Shown here: positions 11,315-23,729 of the stretch, piece after piece
Layout: each line of letters starts with the position of its first letter
Position numbering within the stretch: the first letter of the stretch is position 1
Assembly (NCBI RefSeq): GCF_947179165.1
Contig: NC_077245.1
Span: forward strand, 49,729,286 to 49,793,285
Length of the DNA stretch: 64,000 nucleotides
From: Solanum dulcamara
Taxonomy: Eukaryota > Streptophyta > Magnoliopsida > Solanales > Solanaceae
Direction of reading: 5' to 3'
Position numbers and translations under genes: made by a program
Notes under the pieces: generated by a model
What the model saw: only the letters and a program-made list of their open reading frames with translations
What the model was told of the DNA's origin: nothing
Databases searched by the model: none

Positions 11315-12361
11315 ACATTCGTCCTCGAATATAAATGAAAACCTTCCTCCGGACCTTATACCAATTATATGGAAAGGTCCTCTATCCTGTTGCCATAACA
11401 TATACTTTCATCGAGAAATCAATATCAAAGTTCCAAAGGTTAGGATTACCTATAGACGTAGGAAATAGGTACAGATACTTGTGTTTCATTTCCTCTTTCC
11501 CTAGTACTCTTGTCTTACCCATATTGTTACTTCTTTCAACTACAGGTCATCATAGTTTATCACTGTGTATCCATTCAGTCGGTGCCTTAATATCATTCTA
11601 TTTAGATCTATCAGTCTTCTCTAAGCCATCTTTTTTAGATTAAGTCTTTTCCAACTTTGTTTTACCATACCAGTATCGATCTCCTAGTTTCTATTAACAT
11701 CAATTTTACAATTAACTCATTTTTTAGGTCAGCCACACTCGTAGTTTAATCAAATATCATCATTGTTGTGGGTACAACCTTTTAAGACATACTACAGCCC
11801 TCTATCTCATTCTCTTCTTATTTTTAGGAAAATTTGGGGAGAGTTTCCTTTGTATTTCTCCCTATCTCAACACCTGCACGTAGGAAATGCCAATAGTGCC
11901 TCACAGGGCACGCATGTATATATTCAGATCATATCATATCGCAGCCACACAGGGTGCCCAGCATTAATAACAATATAAAAATAGACTTACCTCGTATGTC
12001 CACCCGAACTGCACCTGTTGCACTTTCCTGTTTACCTTTCTTTTCACTTTTCAACTTTACACATCAATCGTAATTCAACACCTTACCTGACATGTGTCTT
12101 TCCTGCCTTTGCTTACCTACGTGCTTTATAACTTCCAATATCGTCAGTTACTTTCTTCTATCGATGTTTCCCTTTTACTAAAAGCACGAGTTAATATGAG
12201 GAATTTCACTCCCTATGACTTGGCTCTATCGCACGATCTTAGATATAAAAGATAGTAACATCCTAAATGTCCTGTAGCATCCTGTCTATAGATGTGGTGC
12301 ATAACACACTGATAAACAAGATTCTACTAGACACAGTTTGTAGATATTCCAAGGACGAACT

Positions 12362-12373
12362 GCTCTGATACCA
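12362..12373 (-). other. Primer-binding site of A2 (tRNA-iMet)
   Basis: Minus strand TGGTATCAGAGC, a perfect initiator-Met consensus, four bases after the LTR end. Confidence 0.88.
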
Positions 12374-12852
12374 CTTCTGTCACGACCCAACCCCATGGGC
12401 CACAACTGGGGTCCAACTGGACCCCCGTATATGTATCTATCAGATATAAAAACCAAACACATGAACGCAGTGGGTGATAAAATATTTATACATGTGTAGC
12501 CTCTTTCATTTGCATCATGTCATGAAAGGGAAAGCCACCCGACAAGATTGCCATAGCATAATAATATTTACAACACATCGTACAACTATAATCACACAAA
12601 ACTCACACATTACCCACATACACATGTCTGCAGACCTCTAAGAATAGTAACGGTAACATATGGCAGGACAGGGCCCCCATCGTACCTCTGAATAAATAAA
12701 CATATATATATCAAATGACCAGTATCAAAGGTTAGGCTCCGAAACAGTGGAACACTTCCAACATCGCTAAGTGGAAACCCTAAGCTGGTGGATGTCCAAA
12801 ATGAACATCTGTACCTGCGGGCATGAAACGCAGCCCCCCAAGGAAAGGGGGG

Positions 12853-12873
12853 TCAGTACGATATATGTATTGA
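12853..12873 (-). other. LTR stem-loop, A2
   Basis: TCAGTAC, 7-nt loop, GTATTGA. One pair is a G-T wobble (G-U in RNA). It lies 475 bp from the LTR end. Confidence 0.55.
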
Positions 12874-13121
12874 GTATATAAAGCATAAAACACCATAACT
12901 GAGACAACAAATAAAATATGAGTGCAGGGGCAAGTAGAACATTTATCCATCTACCATACCTGCATTTTATAACATAAAGGCATACATGCTATCATCAAGT
13001 ACTGTATCCGGCCCGTTCGGGGACTTGTGTAATAAATACATCATTTTGCCATCATAAGAACATATATACCATTAGTGTTGTGGAACGTATAACCCGATCC
13101 ATATATATACAAAGTACACGC

Positions 13122-13437
13122 TAAGGAACGAAGACCCAATCCATATATCGTATAATAATGCCGAGGAATGAAGGCCCGATACATATATCGTGTAACAATG
13201 CCGAGGTACGACGGCCCGATCCGTATAAGATGTACTAATGCCGAGGTATGACAGCCTGATCCGTATAACATGTAATAATGCCGAGGTACGATGGCCCAAT
13301 CCATATAACGTGTAACAATGCCGAGGTATGGTGGACCTATCTGTATAACGTATAACATATGAAGGAACGACAGCCCAATCCGTATATAGCAAGATATGCC
13401 GAGGTACGTTCGGCCCGATCTATATATATCATAATGC
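13122..13437 (-). repeat. 40-bp tandem repeats in A2 5' LTR
   Basis: About eight units beginning CCGAGGTACGACGGCCCGAT. The period is exactly 40 bp between 13161, 13201, 13241, 13281 and 13321, and the flanking units are less regular. The long open frames on the minus strand (13041-13439) are by-products of this repeat and not genes. Confidence 0.9.
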
Positions 13438-15478
13438 ATATACGTGCATGTAAACTCTGTAATGTATCAAACATCTCTTAGATATCACCATAAAGCATAT
13501 TGAAGAGCCCTTATGTATAGGAGCTTACACATCCCAACACTATTCAACCTGTAGGAGGCTCAAGGGTCGTAGTTCAACTACTTCAAGACATTAAATGTTC
13601 AGAAGTGACTACAGGTCACGGGTTATACTCAGAGCTCATAATTGGAATTACCTCTAAACCCATGTCATATATCATTTCACTTAAGATTAAGCCATTCCAA
13701 GGTAAAGAAGAGATAAGCTTTACATATACCACTTTTCATCACATAGAAGACTTAAAGGCAAGAACTCAACTATTGCAGAAGATCTAACATCAAGAAGCAA
13801 AAGAGAGTCCCGACTCATGCTCAGGGCTTTATGAATGGATTGAATCCCAAATATCATATACATATCATTCATAACTTACGTCTAAGACATGCCAAAAGAA
13901 AAGAAGGATAGCTCTACATACTTATGCCAAAACATGCCAAAAGAAGGAAATGTTAGCTTTACATACCTCTTACGGGTTACTCTTAACACGTTCGCCTCAT
14001 CGTCTCTTGAACCTATTTAACATGAAAGCAATCCGAGCATCAACAATCCTCAAATTTCCAGCATCTTAAGTTACATATGAGTATTCATAGAACTCATTTC
14101 CTCACTCGTCTTCTCAACTAGTCCTTTAGCTAGTTAAGGCGTTAACAAAAATTGGGCAGCATCTTCCCTATAATGTGCCCTATCCAAATTTCCAATTATA
14201 CTTCTAATAGCTATATACAACCAAAACAATAACCTACGGCATATATATATACAATTTACATCAATCTTAGACTACATAAACTCCAAATGACTCGCTCGAA
14301 ACCGCGAAACCAAAATAAGGTTTCTAGTTTCCATTTTGCAAAACCTTTAACTGTATGAAACGGGGGTCGTGTTGCTGCAACCAGAAGCTCCCCCACCTTT
14401 TTTAGAACACATTTAGTCCCTGCAACACACACCAAACAACCAACAGCCGCCTCCAAACCCACAACGCCTTACTTCAACTACAATTTAACTACGACGACTT
14501 CAATTTAGTTTGTTTCTTTCGCTGAGCATCTCCATGACTTTTTTATACTTTCAGTAGTATAAAAGGTAAATAATACCCTCCATAAAAACCCTATAAAGTC
14601 CAAATTTAAAGGAGAAACCTTACCTTATCCGAAATTGGCCAAAACTAGCCAAAATTGCACCTCGAAAACCTCTTTAGCGTGCTGGAAGTTGCGTGGAATG
14701 TTTGCTGTCCGCTTTGGCTGCACCAAGACATGATTTTATACTTCCAATACCTCCATATCATCGTGGTATATGCTGGATAATTAATTTAAGGAATAAAATC
14801 GGGACTTACCTATTTTTTTTCTCCAAGCCGTCCTCTTTTTCTCTCTAGACTTAGGGTTCTTTTATTTTGGTTGCTGCTGAAGTTTTCTGGATAGAAATGA
14901 CCTTAAGAGTCATGTAATACATATATATACATTGTCTTACGATTTGAAATGTGGCATCCCCTTAGGGCTGACACGTGGCAGCCCCTTAGGGTGCCACCTC
15001 ATCCGAACTTCCAACCCAAAGTTGCCACGTGGCTGCATGGGGTCCACCCCAAGTAGGTGAGTGACCTACTTACTTCAAGTAGGTACATCACTTTCTTGCT
15101 TCAAGTAGGTGCTTCGTCTCCTTATTTCTCTTCCATAGTTTCATAATCTCGTCTCACTTTAAGAGACTATGTGTTCCTTGCTACTTAAGCTCGACGTGTA
15201 CTCAAGTAGCTTAGTATTGAAAATATCTCAAGTAATAGCTTTCACAATTACGTCAAGTCCTACAACTCACTACTTAGCCTCCAACTTCTTTTGGATTCTT
15301 GTAACCCTATTTCCAATTTTCTCTCTTATGGAGTATCCCCTTCTTCTTTCCTTAGGATTATTTGATAGCGTTATAGATTATCCGACTCACATGACGACTT
15401 CTAAGAAACTTAAGAGCCTTTCCAAAAACTTAAGAGGCTTATGAAACATTCCAAGGTACCAAAGTACAGGGTGTAACA

Positions 15479-15866
15479 ACAAATATTATAGCCAATTGTC
15501 TTAGTCGGTGGTCTATAAAATATGGTGCATGTGTTGAGGTAGGTAAGAAAGGAGTTGGTTAAAGAGGTCCATAGATTGGCACGTTTAGGTGTGCATTTGG
15601 TTGACTCTGATGATGGAGGTATTCTTTTACATAATGGTTTGGAATTGTCTCTTGTGGCAGATGTAAAGGCCAAAGAAGACAATGTTATGGTGTTGGATGA
15701 ATTGAAAAAGTTGGTTGCTGAAAAGGCCACAAGGATTTCACCCAAGGGGGAGATGGGTATCATTTTACCAAGGTCATTTGTGTGTTCTGAATGTCGACAA
15801 ATTAAGAGAGTTGATATTGAATAAGGCCCATAGTTCTCGATATTCAATTAACTAGGGATTCACCAA
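15479..15866 (+). pseudogene. B RNase H/integrase linker, resumed after A2
   Basis: NIIANCLSR continues the RNase H tail. Then come KELVKEVHRLARLGVHLVDSDDGGI, the spacer VADVKAKEDNVMVLDELKKLV (15555-15824) and the start of the integrase zinc-binding domain (HSSRYSI). Stops occur near 15510 and 15824. Confidence 0.8.
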
Positions 15867-17085
15867 GATGTATCATGATTTGAGGGAAGTGTATTGGTGG
15901 AATGGCATAAAGAAGGACATAGCAGAATTTATGGCTAAGTGTCCTAATTTTCAACAAGTTAAAGTTGAGCATCCAAAACCAGGAGGTTTACTTCAAGGAA
16001 TTAAGATTCCTACTTGGAAGTGGGAAGATGTCAATATAAACTTTGTAATGGATTTTGCTCGTACTAAGAGTCAACATGATTCTATTTGTGTTATTATGGA
16101 CCGACTGACCAAATCAACACATTTTCTATCGGTCAAGATATCTTATAGTGTTGAAGACTATGCTAAGTTGTATATTTTTAAACTTGTGAAACTTGATGGT
16201 GTTCCTTTGTCGATTATATCGGATAGAGGTACTCAATTCACTTCACATATTTGGAACTCATTTCAAAAAGGTCTTGGTACTAAAGTCAAGCTAAGTATGG
16301 CTTTCCATCCTCAAACTGATGGACAGCCGAAAGAACGATTCAAACTTTGGAGGATATGTTAAGGGTATGTGTGATTGATCTTAAAGGAAGTTGGGATGAG
16401 CATTTACCATTGATTGAGTTTGCCTACAATAATAGTTATCACTCTAGCATCCAAATGGCTTCTTTTGAAGCCTTGTATGGGAGAAGATGTAGATCTCTAG
16501 TGGGATGATTTGAAGTGGGTGATATGGAATTGATTGGTCTATATTTGGTAGTTTATGCAATGGAGAAAGTAAGGATTATAAGAGAAATATTGAAGATGGC
16601 TCAAAGTAGTTGAAATTCTTATTCAGACTCTAGAAGAAGAGAGATTAAATTTTATGTGGATGATTGGGTATATTTGAAGGTATCACCTATGAAAGGTGTG
16701 GTAAGATTTGGTAAAGAAGAAAAGTTGAGTCCTAGATATGTAGTACGCTATAGGATATTGAAGCGTATTTGCAAGTGACATATGAGTTAGACTTGCTATT
16801 TGAGTTGGATATGGTTTATCCGATAGTTTATGTGTCAATGTTGAGAAAATTTGTGGGTGATCCAAATGATATTGTGCCATTGGAAATCATGAACGTTGAA
16901 GAGAATTTGACTTATGAGGAAGTTCCGATAGAAATTTTAGACCGACAAGTGAAGAGGTTAAGAAATAAAGACATTGCATCTGTCAAATTGTTATAGAGGA
17001 ATCAACAAGTAGAGAGTGCTACGTGGGAAGTGGAAGCAGACATGATGAAAAGTTATTTGTATTTCTTTCCTTCCACTCAAGATTA
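15867..17085 (+). pseudogene. B integrase (broken)
   Basis: The zinc-binding end MYHDLREVYWWNGIKKDI..AKCPNF has its second Cys replaced by Phe. The DDE core has Asp in FVMDF (near 16050) and in IISDRGTQF (near 16218). The Glu motif is thrown out of frame by a lost G near 16326; the following frame reads ERTIQ and then [19 protein letters not shown]. The C-terminal part (YELDLLFELDMVYPIVYVSMLRK, EEVPIEILDRQVKRLRNKD) runs to the stop at about 17085 and resembles the chromodomain-proximal tail of chromovirus integrases. Several further stops are present. Confidence 0.9.
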
Positions 17086-17328
17086 AAGGTGCTAAGTTGT
17101 TCATGATCAAATCGATTAAACTCCTATGTTTCAGTTTCATATGTCATTCATATGTATGCATGATTCATGAAAATAATTGTTTTAAAAAATAGAGCCATGT
17201 TATATGTGAAGTGTGAAGTTTACTTGTTCTATACATTTTCAAAGTATCCTCAAGTACATATTGAGTTGCTAGTCCTGTTTCCATCTCCGTCCTATATTAG
17301 TAAATCTCATTCGAGGAACAATGTTCCC

Positions 17329-17340
17329 AAAGGGGAGATA
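17329..17340 (+). other. Polypurine tract of B
   Basis: AAAGGGGAGATA immediately before the 3' LTR start TGTAACATTCC. Confidence 0.85.
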
Positions 17341-18896
17341 TTGTAACATTCCTCAAAATGCTCATAAGTGCCTTAAAAATGCCTTGGAAATAGGCCGCTC
17401 GTGTAACATATTATGCTTATTCTTTTTGGAAAATCCGTGTCTGGAATGTCAATCAAGGGGTCAAAACCCATGGGAAAATAATCTCGGTGGATTTTTAGGA
17501 ATCGTGTACCGAAAGATGAATTTTATCAAAAATTGCAGATAACAGTAAGGTACGCGGCAGCTCCGCGTCACCCACTTGTTCCCATATAGTGTAATTGTTT
17601 TCTAAGTTAAAATCTGGCCAAAATCTCATTCACTGAAAAATTGGCCTATCGGGGAGTAGCTCCGCATCGCGGACCTAGGTAAGATATTTTGTCCAAATTC
17701 AGTTTTTAAGTAAGGGCACTTTAGACTTTTCCCTAGTTGTTAGTTAATGAACTTGGATGTTTTTAGGGCCTAACTCTACTCTATAAACTACCCTAAACCC
17801 TTAATGTTATTCATTCTTCTATAATTCACCTACTCAAATATTTCTCTCTCTACAAGAGCTCTCAAGAAATCCACAGAAGACTTCAAAGACTCAAGTTCTT
17901 CATCAAAACTCTCAAATTATTCCTAATTACTTGGCCTTCTCACTCAAGGTATGTGGGTATTGGTTCATGGATTCTTTCATCCATGAAGCCCAATCAATTT
18001 CTCAAGTTTTCTTTTAAATTCAAGTATGGGATTTTATGAGTTTATGATCTCTATTCTAATTGCATGAATTATGATTCAAATTATGATTATGAGTCTATTT
18101 TGATATAAATTAATGGTTATTGCATTGAGTTAAAGAGTTTTTCTATGACTTCTCCTATATTGATCTCTAGGGTTCATAATGTGAATTATGAGTGTTTTCA
18201 ATTATATCTCCAAATGATATTATCTTTATGAATTATGTATGGGCTAATAGAAAGTATATGGTCATGCATGTTTTCAAGTCAATTTTATGATTTTCAAGTC
18301 AATTGATCATGCATTCCTGTTTTACCTTAAATTTCTAAGTATGAACTATGATTATGTATGTATGATTTGTAATGTGAAAGGACAATACCCGCATTGCACT
18401 TATGTTATGAAAATAAGCTACTCTATGATTTCAAACGTATGATCATGACTATGATATATGTCCATTATGATTCTCATGCTATGAATGTATTTCGTGGGAT
18501 TTGACTTAACACCGAATGTGGACTTGAGGTGGGGGTTCAAAATATGGGGTCCTTATATAAGATCTCTTGTCACATAACTACGTGCCACCGTATGATTGCC
18601 CTTTTTGGCGTAGCTAGTGGATCTACATATAACGTACGTTATGACCTACCTAGCAGGGTAGAGTCTACCTTGGAAAGTAGATTTCCCTTTTTCTTCATTG
18701 TATGAGGAGACAACGGGATTCCATATTATAGCTCGCATGGTCTTCTTATCGGTTATGATTCCTATCCACATATGTATGGTCCTTTTTATGTTTTAAATGA
18801 CTAATCCTATCCTTTGCTTTATATGATAGTCATTTGGTTTATTATGTATTGATCATTCTTATAATTACTTATAATTTTTACTACATCTTCTATCAC

Positions 18897-21281
18897 TGTA
18901 ACACCCCCTAAAATTGTTGTATATGGTATTCCAATCTCGATGAAAATAATACTGCTTCTGTATTTTGGGCATTACTTTTTATAGTATATTCTAAATTAGG
19001 TGATTCAAATTTTTATATAACCCCAACACCATTACCTACAACTTTTTTCAAGACTATAGCTTAAGATTCAGAGGCTAAGTAGGTCAAATAAATTAAATAT
19101 TTGCAAGACCTGGTGATGTGATAAAATGGAGTATTTATAGAAGAAAACTCATATATCACTATAGGTTGCTCCAAATCAGCTGATTCCTGAACTATATGAA
19201 AGAAGACTTCTATATATACAATTCACATGTAGATATACAATCCTAATTAGGAAGTTATCTTATTCAAATATAGCTCTGAAAAAGGGTATTCCGTAAAAAG
19301 AAAATTCATCTCACCAACCATAGAAGATCTAGATCCATTTGACATCATCCATGACATCAATAATCTTTCATTGTATATCACCATGACATCACAATCCTCC
19401 ATTAAATTTTCAAATTTTTCTTTGTAATTATTTTAATTATTATTAGGTCCCTCTTTCACACCTATAAATACCCACTTTATTTCATCATTTTGTTCATCAA
19501 GCTTTCTCAAGTAACTCTTATCTCTATACATTGCTTTAATCTTTCTCAAACTATAGTTATAGTTTTTAGTAGTGTAGAAATATTATTTCAGTAATTCATA
19601 TACTCCGGGTAGTACATAAAATGCTTTGGCAAAGAAAAAAGGCTAGGATTCAAGAGTGTTCATTAAGTCCTTCGATTTTGAGTAAAGCTTCGGATTCCAG
19701 GTATGTAAGGCTTCAATGAGAGTATTCCTTCCACTCTCATTCCTAAATTATTTTGATTATATGATAAATTATATTTATTTTCTTTAAGCTTTACTCTAAG
19801 GTATATGGGTGTTTATCCATGAGTTCTTCCATCCATGTAGTCTAAAACTCTTTCAACTAAATCTCTTGATTCCAAGTAAGATTTTCTTATGCGTAATTCT
19901 TATTTCTACTTAATAGCATGAATCATGGTTAAACTAATGATTATTGATCTATTTTGATGCAAAATGATTTCATATGTATGGATTGATGGTTTTCAAGTAT
20001 TTTCTATATTTAGCTCTTTAAAGGTTCTTGAAATTTGTGGTGGATTGTTTAAAGCATGATTTTAAATTAATGGATTTCAAAGTATTTATACATATTCATT
20101 TACATACATGTTTGACAGTTGAAGTGATTTGAATCCACCTAGTTTACTATATTTTCAATTAAGTTTGACTTGAAAGCTCGACTCCAAATAAATATTTATG
20201 AAAGTAATGTCTATGATCAAAAGGGAGTCTTATGAAATAAAAGAATGATGAAATGCTATGAATGATGGATTCTTTATGCAATAAGGAAAATTCCTGCATA
20301 TTTGAATCACCAAATATTTTAATGAGTTATTCCACCGAATATGATCTTTTGAATTCTCAAGCTATATGCTATGAATATTTTGAAGTATTAAACTATTTTG
20401 TGGAATTGACATAGCATCGAATGGGGCATTGAGGTGGAATTCCGTAAGTGAATCCTAGTAGAAACCCCTTGTCTCATTAACTATGTGCCAACATATGAGC
20501 CCTTGTAGGCTTAGGCTAATGGATTCATGCAAGCCCTTAAATTTAAAGTGAAAGAATGAATGTAAAGTTGATGGAGTTTTATCCTAGGAAAGTAGAATCC
20601 CCGACCAACGTTGGGGGTTATGTTGGATTTCATGTAATAGTTCACATGGTCTTAATGTCAGTTATGATTAACTTCCCACAAATGAACATTTCAATTTCTA
20701 TTTACATGATTACTCATGCATGTATATATCCACATATGTATGATTTAAATGATATCTATTTGATTACTCATGCATGCACTCATTTATGTACTTTACTTTA
20801 TAAATGTCCTAAATATTTTACATTGTATTGCATGCCTACATACTTAGTACGTTTAAAGTACTAACGCATACTCTTTTTCCAATATGATATCACCATGTAG
20901 GGATCGGTGCTCCTCCTCGTTCTCTTCCACGTGGCTACTTGACATTTCATTGAAGGCTACTTTTGCTGAGTTTCCATGTTCCAGTAACAATACTCCTTTA
21001 TCTTTCTAGATTATGATATGTTGAGACCTTTAGACACTTACTATGATATTTCTTTCTATTATGATTGAGGGTGAGCTAGGGAACTGTCTTAGTCCTATTA
21101 AATCTAAAAGTTAGAGGTATTGTTGGACATATGTAAGTTGAAGATTTACTATTATGGTTTTCACTTGTTTTTTTTATCATTACCTATGAAAGGCTAAATG
21201 AATGCTAAGAGACTTGTTTGAGGTACTTTTGGGTTTCTTATTCGCTGTGTCATGTCTAGGCCCTAGGCTTGGGTCGTGACA
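18897..21281 (+). repeat. Solo LTR, family C (2,385 bp)
   Basis: Starts TGTAACACCCCC and ends GGGTCGTGACA, with no internal region on either side. It is inserted in the B 3' LTR. No matching target duplication: the host lost about 105 bp next to the right edge. It has its own TATA box (TATAAATA, 19463-19470), RY-type CATGCATG motifs (about 20713, 20772) and a perfect 7-bp stem-loop. Confidence 0.88.
20844..20864 (+). other. LTR stem-loop, family C
   Basis: TTAGTAC, 7-nt loop, GTACTAA. Perfect 7-bp stem, 417 bp from the LTR end. Confidence 0.65.
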
Positions 21282-21523
21282 ATTATATCACAATATAGAG
21301 TCGGACGCTCCATCCTATTTTCGTGGTTAGTTGGTGTTCCATTGAAGATTAGTGTGGTGAGTCCTCATGCTTCGAATGTAATTTGAGTCATTCTGTTCTT
21401 TATTGTTGTTTTACAATATGGTGATGTTTAAATACTATTCTATATGGTGTCATTACTTTCTTTGAGGGTGAGTAAAGAACATGTCCTAGTCCTCGCCTAG
21501 GTTGTCATGTAGAGGCATGTGGG

Positions 21524-21528
21524 CATAT
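21524..21528. repeat. Target duplication of B' solo LTR, left
   Basis: CATAT on the left; CATTT at 23544-23548 on the right (4 of 5 match). Confidence 0.6.
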
Positions 21529-23543
21529 TGTAACATCCCTCCAAATGCTCATAAGTGCTTTAAGAATGTCTTGAGAATAGGCCACTCATATAATGCATTA
21601 TCCTAATTTTTTTTGGAAAATCCGAGTTTGGAATATCGATCAAGGGGTCAAAAATTGTGGAGAAATAGTCTCGGTGAATTTTTAGAACCCGTAGATCGAA
21701 AGATATATTTCTCAAGAAACTGCACAAAACTAAAAGGTCCACGATAAGTCCACGCCGCGGACCTAGCAAGGATTTTCTGGCCGAGTTGGATTTTTGGTAA
21801 GGGCATTTTAGACTTTTCCCAAATTATTAGCTAATGAACCTAGACGTTTTTAGGACCTAATTCAACTCTATAAATTAACCTAAACCTCTAATTCTATTCA
21901 TTCTTCTATAATTCACCTACTCAAATATTTCTTTCTCTACAAACGACTCTCAAGGACTCCATCGAAGACTTTAAGTAAATTCACTCAAGCTCTCCATCAA
22001 AACACTCAAGTTCTTCCAAATTATTTGGTGTTGTCACTTAAGGTATGTGGGTATTGATTCGTGGATTCTTTCATCCATGAAGTCCAATCAAATTTCTCAT
22101 GTTTTCTATCAAATTAAAGTATGGTATTTTATGGGCATTATGATCTCTACTCTAATTGCATGAATTATGATTTAAATTATTATTATGAGTCTCTTTTGAT
22201 ATAAATTGATGGTTATTGCATTAAATTGAATAGATTTTTCATGAATTCTCCTATTTTGATCTCTAGGGTTTATGATGAAAATTATAGGTATTTTCAATTT
22301 TACTTCCAAATGATATTATCTTTATTAATTATGTATGGGATGATATAAAAGTTTATGATCATACATGTTTTCAAGTCAATTACATGATTTTCAAGTCAAT
22401 TGATCATGCATTTATTTTTTACCCTAATTTTAAGTACAAGTTATGGTCATGAATTTTCAAAGTATGAATTATGATTATGTATTTCAATTATGATATGTTT
22501 AAGTATGAATGATTTGTAATGTGGAAGGACAAAATCCGCATTGCCCCCATGTTATGAAACTGAGCTACTCTATGGTTACAAACCTATGATAATGACTATG
22601 ATATATGAAATTATGATTTGTATGCTATGTATGTATTCCGTGCGATTTGACTTAGCACCGAATGTGGAGTTGAGGTTGGGGATCAAAATAGGTGGTCCTT
22701 ATATAAATTTCTTGTCTCATAACTATGCCCCACCGTAGGATTGCCTTTTTTGGCCTAGATAGTGGATCCACATATAACATATGCAAGACCCACCTAACGG
22801 GGTAGAGTCTACCTTGTCAAGTAGATTCCCCTATCCTCCGATGTAGGGGCAACATTTGGATTCCATGTTATATCTCACATGGTCTTATTGTCAGTTATTG
22901 TTCCTATCCCATATATGTATGGTCTTTTTATAGTTTAAATGACTAATCCTATCTTTTATTTTACATGATACTCTTATTATTTATTATGCATTAGTCCTTC
23001 TTAAAGACTACTTATGATTTTCGACTACTTCTCCTATCATGCTATGTAAAATGGTCATTTGTACAAACATGATTTTCTATGCATTGCATTGCCTACATAC
23101 TTAGTACATTCCAACGTACTAATGCATACTTTTGCCTACATTGTCTCATAATATAGGGGTTGAGGTTGAAGATCATATTCGTCCACGTAGCTAGTAAGCT
23201 TTTCTATCCGGCTATGTGTGGTGAGTCCTCATTTATCGGGGACTAGTCATCAAGTTGGTTACTATTTTCAAATACTTTTGTTATATTTCATATTGAGGGT
23301 GAGCTAGGGACATGTGTTATCCCCGCCCATACTCATGTGTAGAGGCATCTAGTTGGACAATTATTTCGAGTATATGTTGTCATGTGACATTCTTCATTTA
23401 CTAATAATGGTTTAGACTCTCTAATAATGTTTCTACTTTTACTTTACCTTATGTATGCTTATGATAAGTACAAGAGGATTGGCTGGAGCCCTTTTGGATT
23501 TTGATCGCCGTGTTATAGCTAGGCCTTAGGTCGGGTCATTACA
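21529..23543 (+). repeat. Solo LTR B', family B type (2,015 bp)
   Basis: TGTAACATCCC to GGGTCATTACA, inserted in the 3' LTR of the larger B element and followed by resumption of that LTR (GTAAGGAGTCTATG). It is flanked by CATAT/CATTT, probably a once-perfect duplication. It contains the TATA box and stem-loop of the family. It arose by LTR-LTR recombination of a later B-type insertion. Confidence 0.88.
23101..23122 (+). other. LTR stem-loop, B'
   Basis: TTAGTAC, 8-nt loop, GTACTAA. Perfect stem, 421 bp from the LTR end. Confidence 0.65.
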
Positions 23544-23729
23544 CATTTTTTGTAAGGAGTCTATGTTGACTTGATTCTCTCTAGCTATGCTTTGTCTCAT
23601 TGGACTCTTATGAATTTCCCCTTATTGTTTACCTTATGTATGCTTATGAAATGCTAATAGGCTTGGTTGGGGTTTCTTCGAGAATTCTAATTGTCGTGTC
23701 ACATCTAGGCCCTAGTTTGGGTCTTGACA

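Larger units (their letters stand above)
11298..12377 (-). mobile_element. Internal remnant of A2
   Basis: From 12377 downward the minus strand has the leader also found in A4 and A5, including one unit of their 35-bp repeat near 11940. It then jumps at about 11505 to the 3' end of pol: the codons for a terminal EMKHKY segment, the 3' untranslated part and the polypurine tract. About 3-6 kb of gag-pol is missing. No coding capacity remains. Confidence 0.8.
8838..15478 (-). mobile_element. A2: internally deleted family A element
   Basis: Two family A LTRs in minus orientation flank only 1,080 bp of internal sequence. That stretch keeps the primer site (12362-12373) and the polypurine tract (11298-11314) but has no gag or pol. 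It sits in the RNase H/integrase linker of B; the B reading resumes on the far side. No clear 5-bp duplication is visible (GCTTC left, ACAAA right). It is either a non-autonomous derivative mobilised in trans or an element that lost its centre after insertion. Confidence 0.88.
12378..15478 (-). repeat. 5' LTR of A2 (3,101 bp)
   Basis: Minus strand TGTTACACCCTG at 15478 to GGGTCGTGACA at 12378. It contains two near-intact G-boxes (about 14968 and 15027), a TATATATA box (about 14922-14931), the stem-loop (12853-12873) and a 40-bp repeat array (13122-13437). It differs from its 3' partner by many substitutions, so the insertion is not recent. Confidence 0.88.
2867..23729 (+). mobile_element. Ty3/gypsy family B element with nested insertions
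   Basis: Complete insertion: 5' LTR (2867-4958), primer site, gag, protease-RT-RNase H, integrase, polypurine tract and 3' LTR (17342-23729, interrupted). It is bounded by exact AGCTT duplications. It holds A2 (8838-15478), a solo C LTR (18897-21281) and a solo B-type LTR (21529-23543). Without these the element is about 9.8 kb, a normal size. All reading frames carry stops or shifts, so it is not autonomous. It was inserted into gag of minus-strand element H. Confidence 0.92.
17342..23729 (+). repeat. 3' LTR of B, split by two solo LTRs
   Basis: LTR sequence occupies 17342-18896, 21282-21528 and 23549-23729. The pieces line up in order with the 5' LTR, except that about 105 bp corresponding to 4421-4526 are missing beside the C insertion. 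It ends GGGTCTTGACA next to AGCTT. Confidence 0.9.

Noticed and set aside
13122..13437. Possible CRISPR-like array (regular 40-bp spacing)
   Set aside because: The units are contiguous diverged repeats without unique spacers, inside a plant LTR.
13041..13439. Minus-strand open frames of 132 and 106 codons
   Set aside because: They are produced by the 40-bp tandem repeat (not a multiple of 3 but lacking stops) in an LTR. Composition is repetitive and no domain is present.
8833..15483. Target duplication for A2
   Set aside because: The flanks GCTTC and ACAAA do not match; I could not support a duplication, although the B reading resumes across the site.
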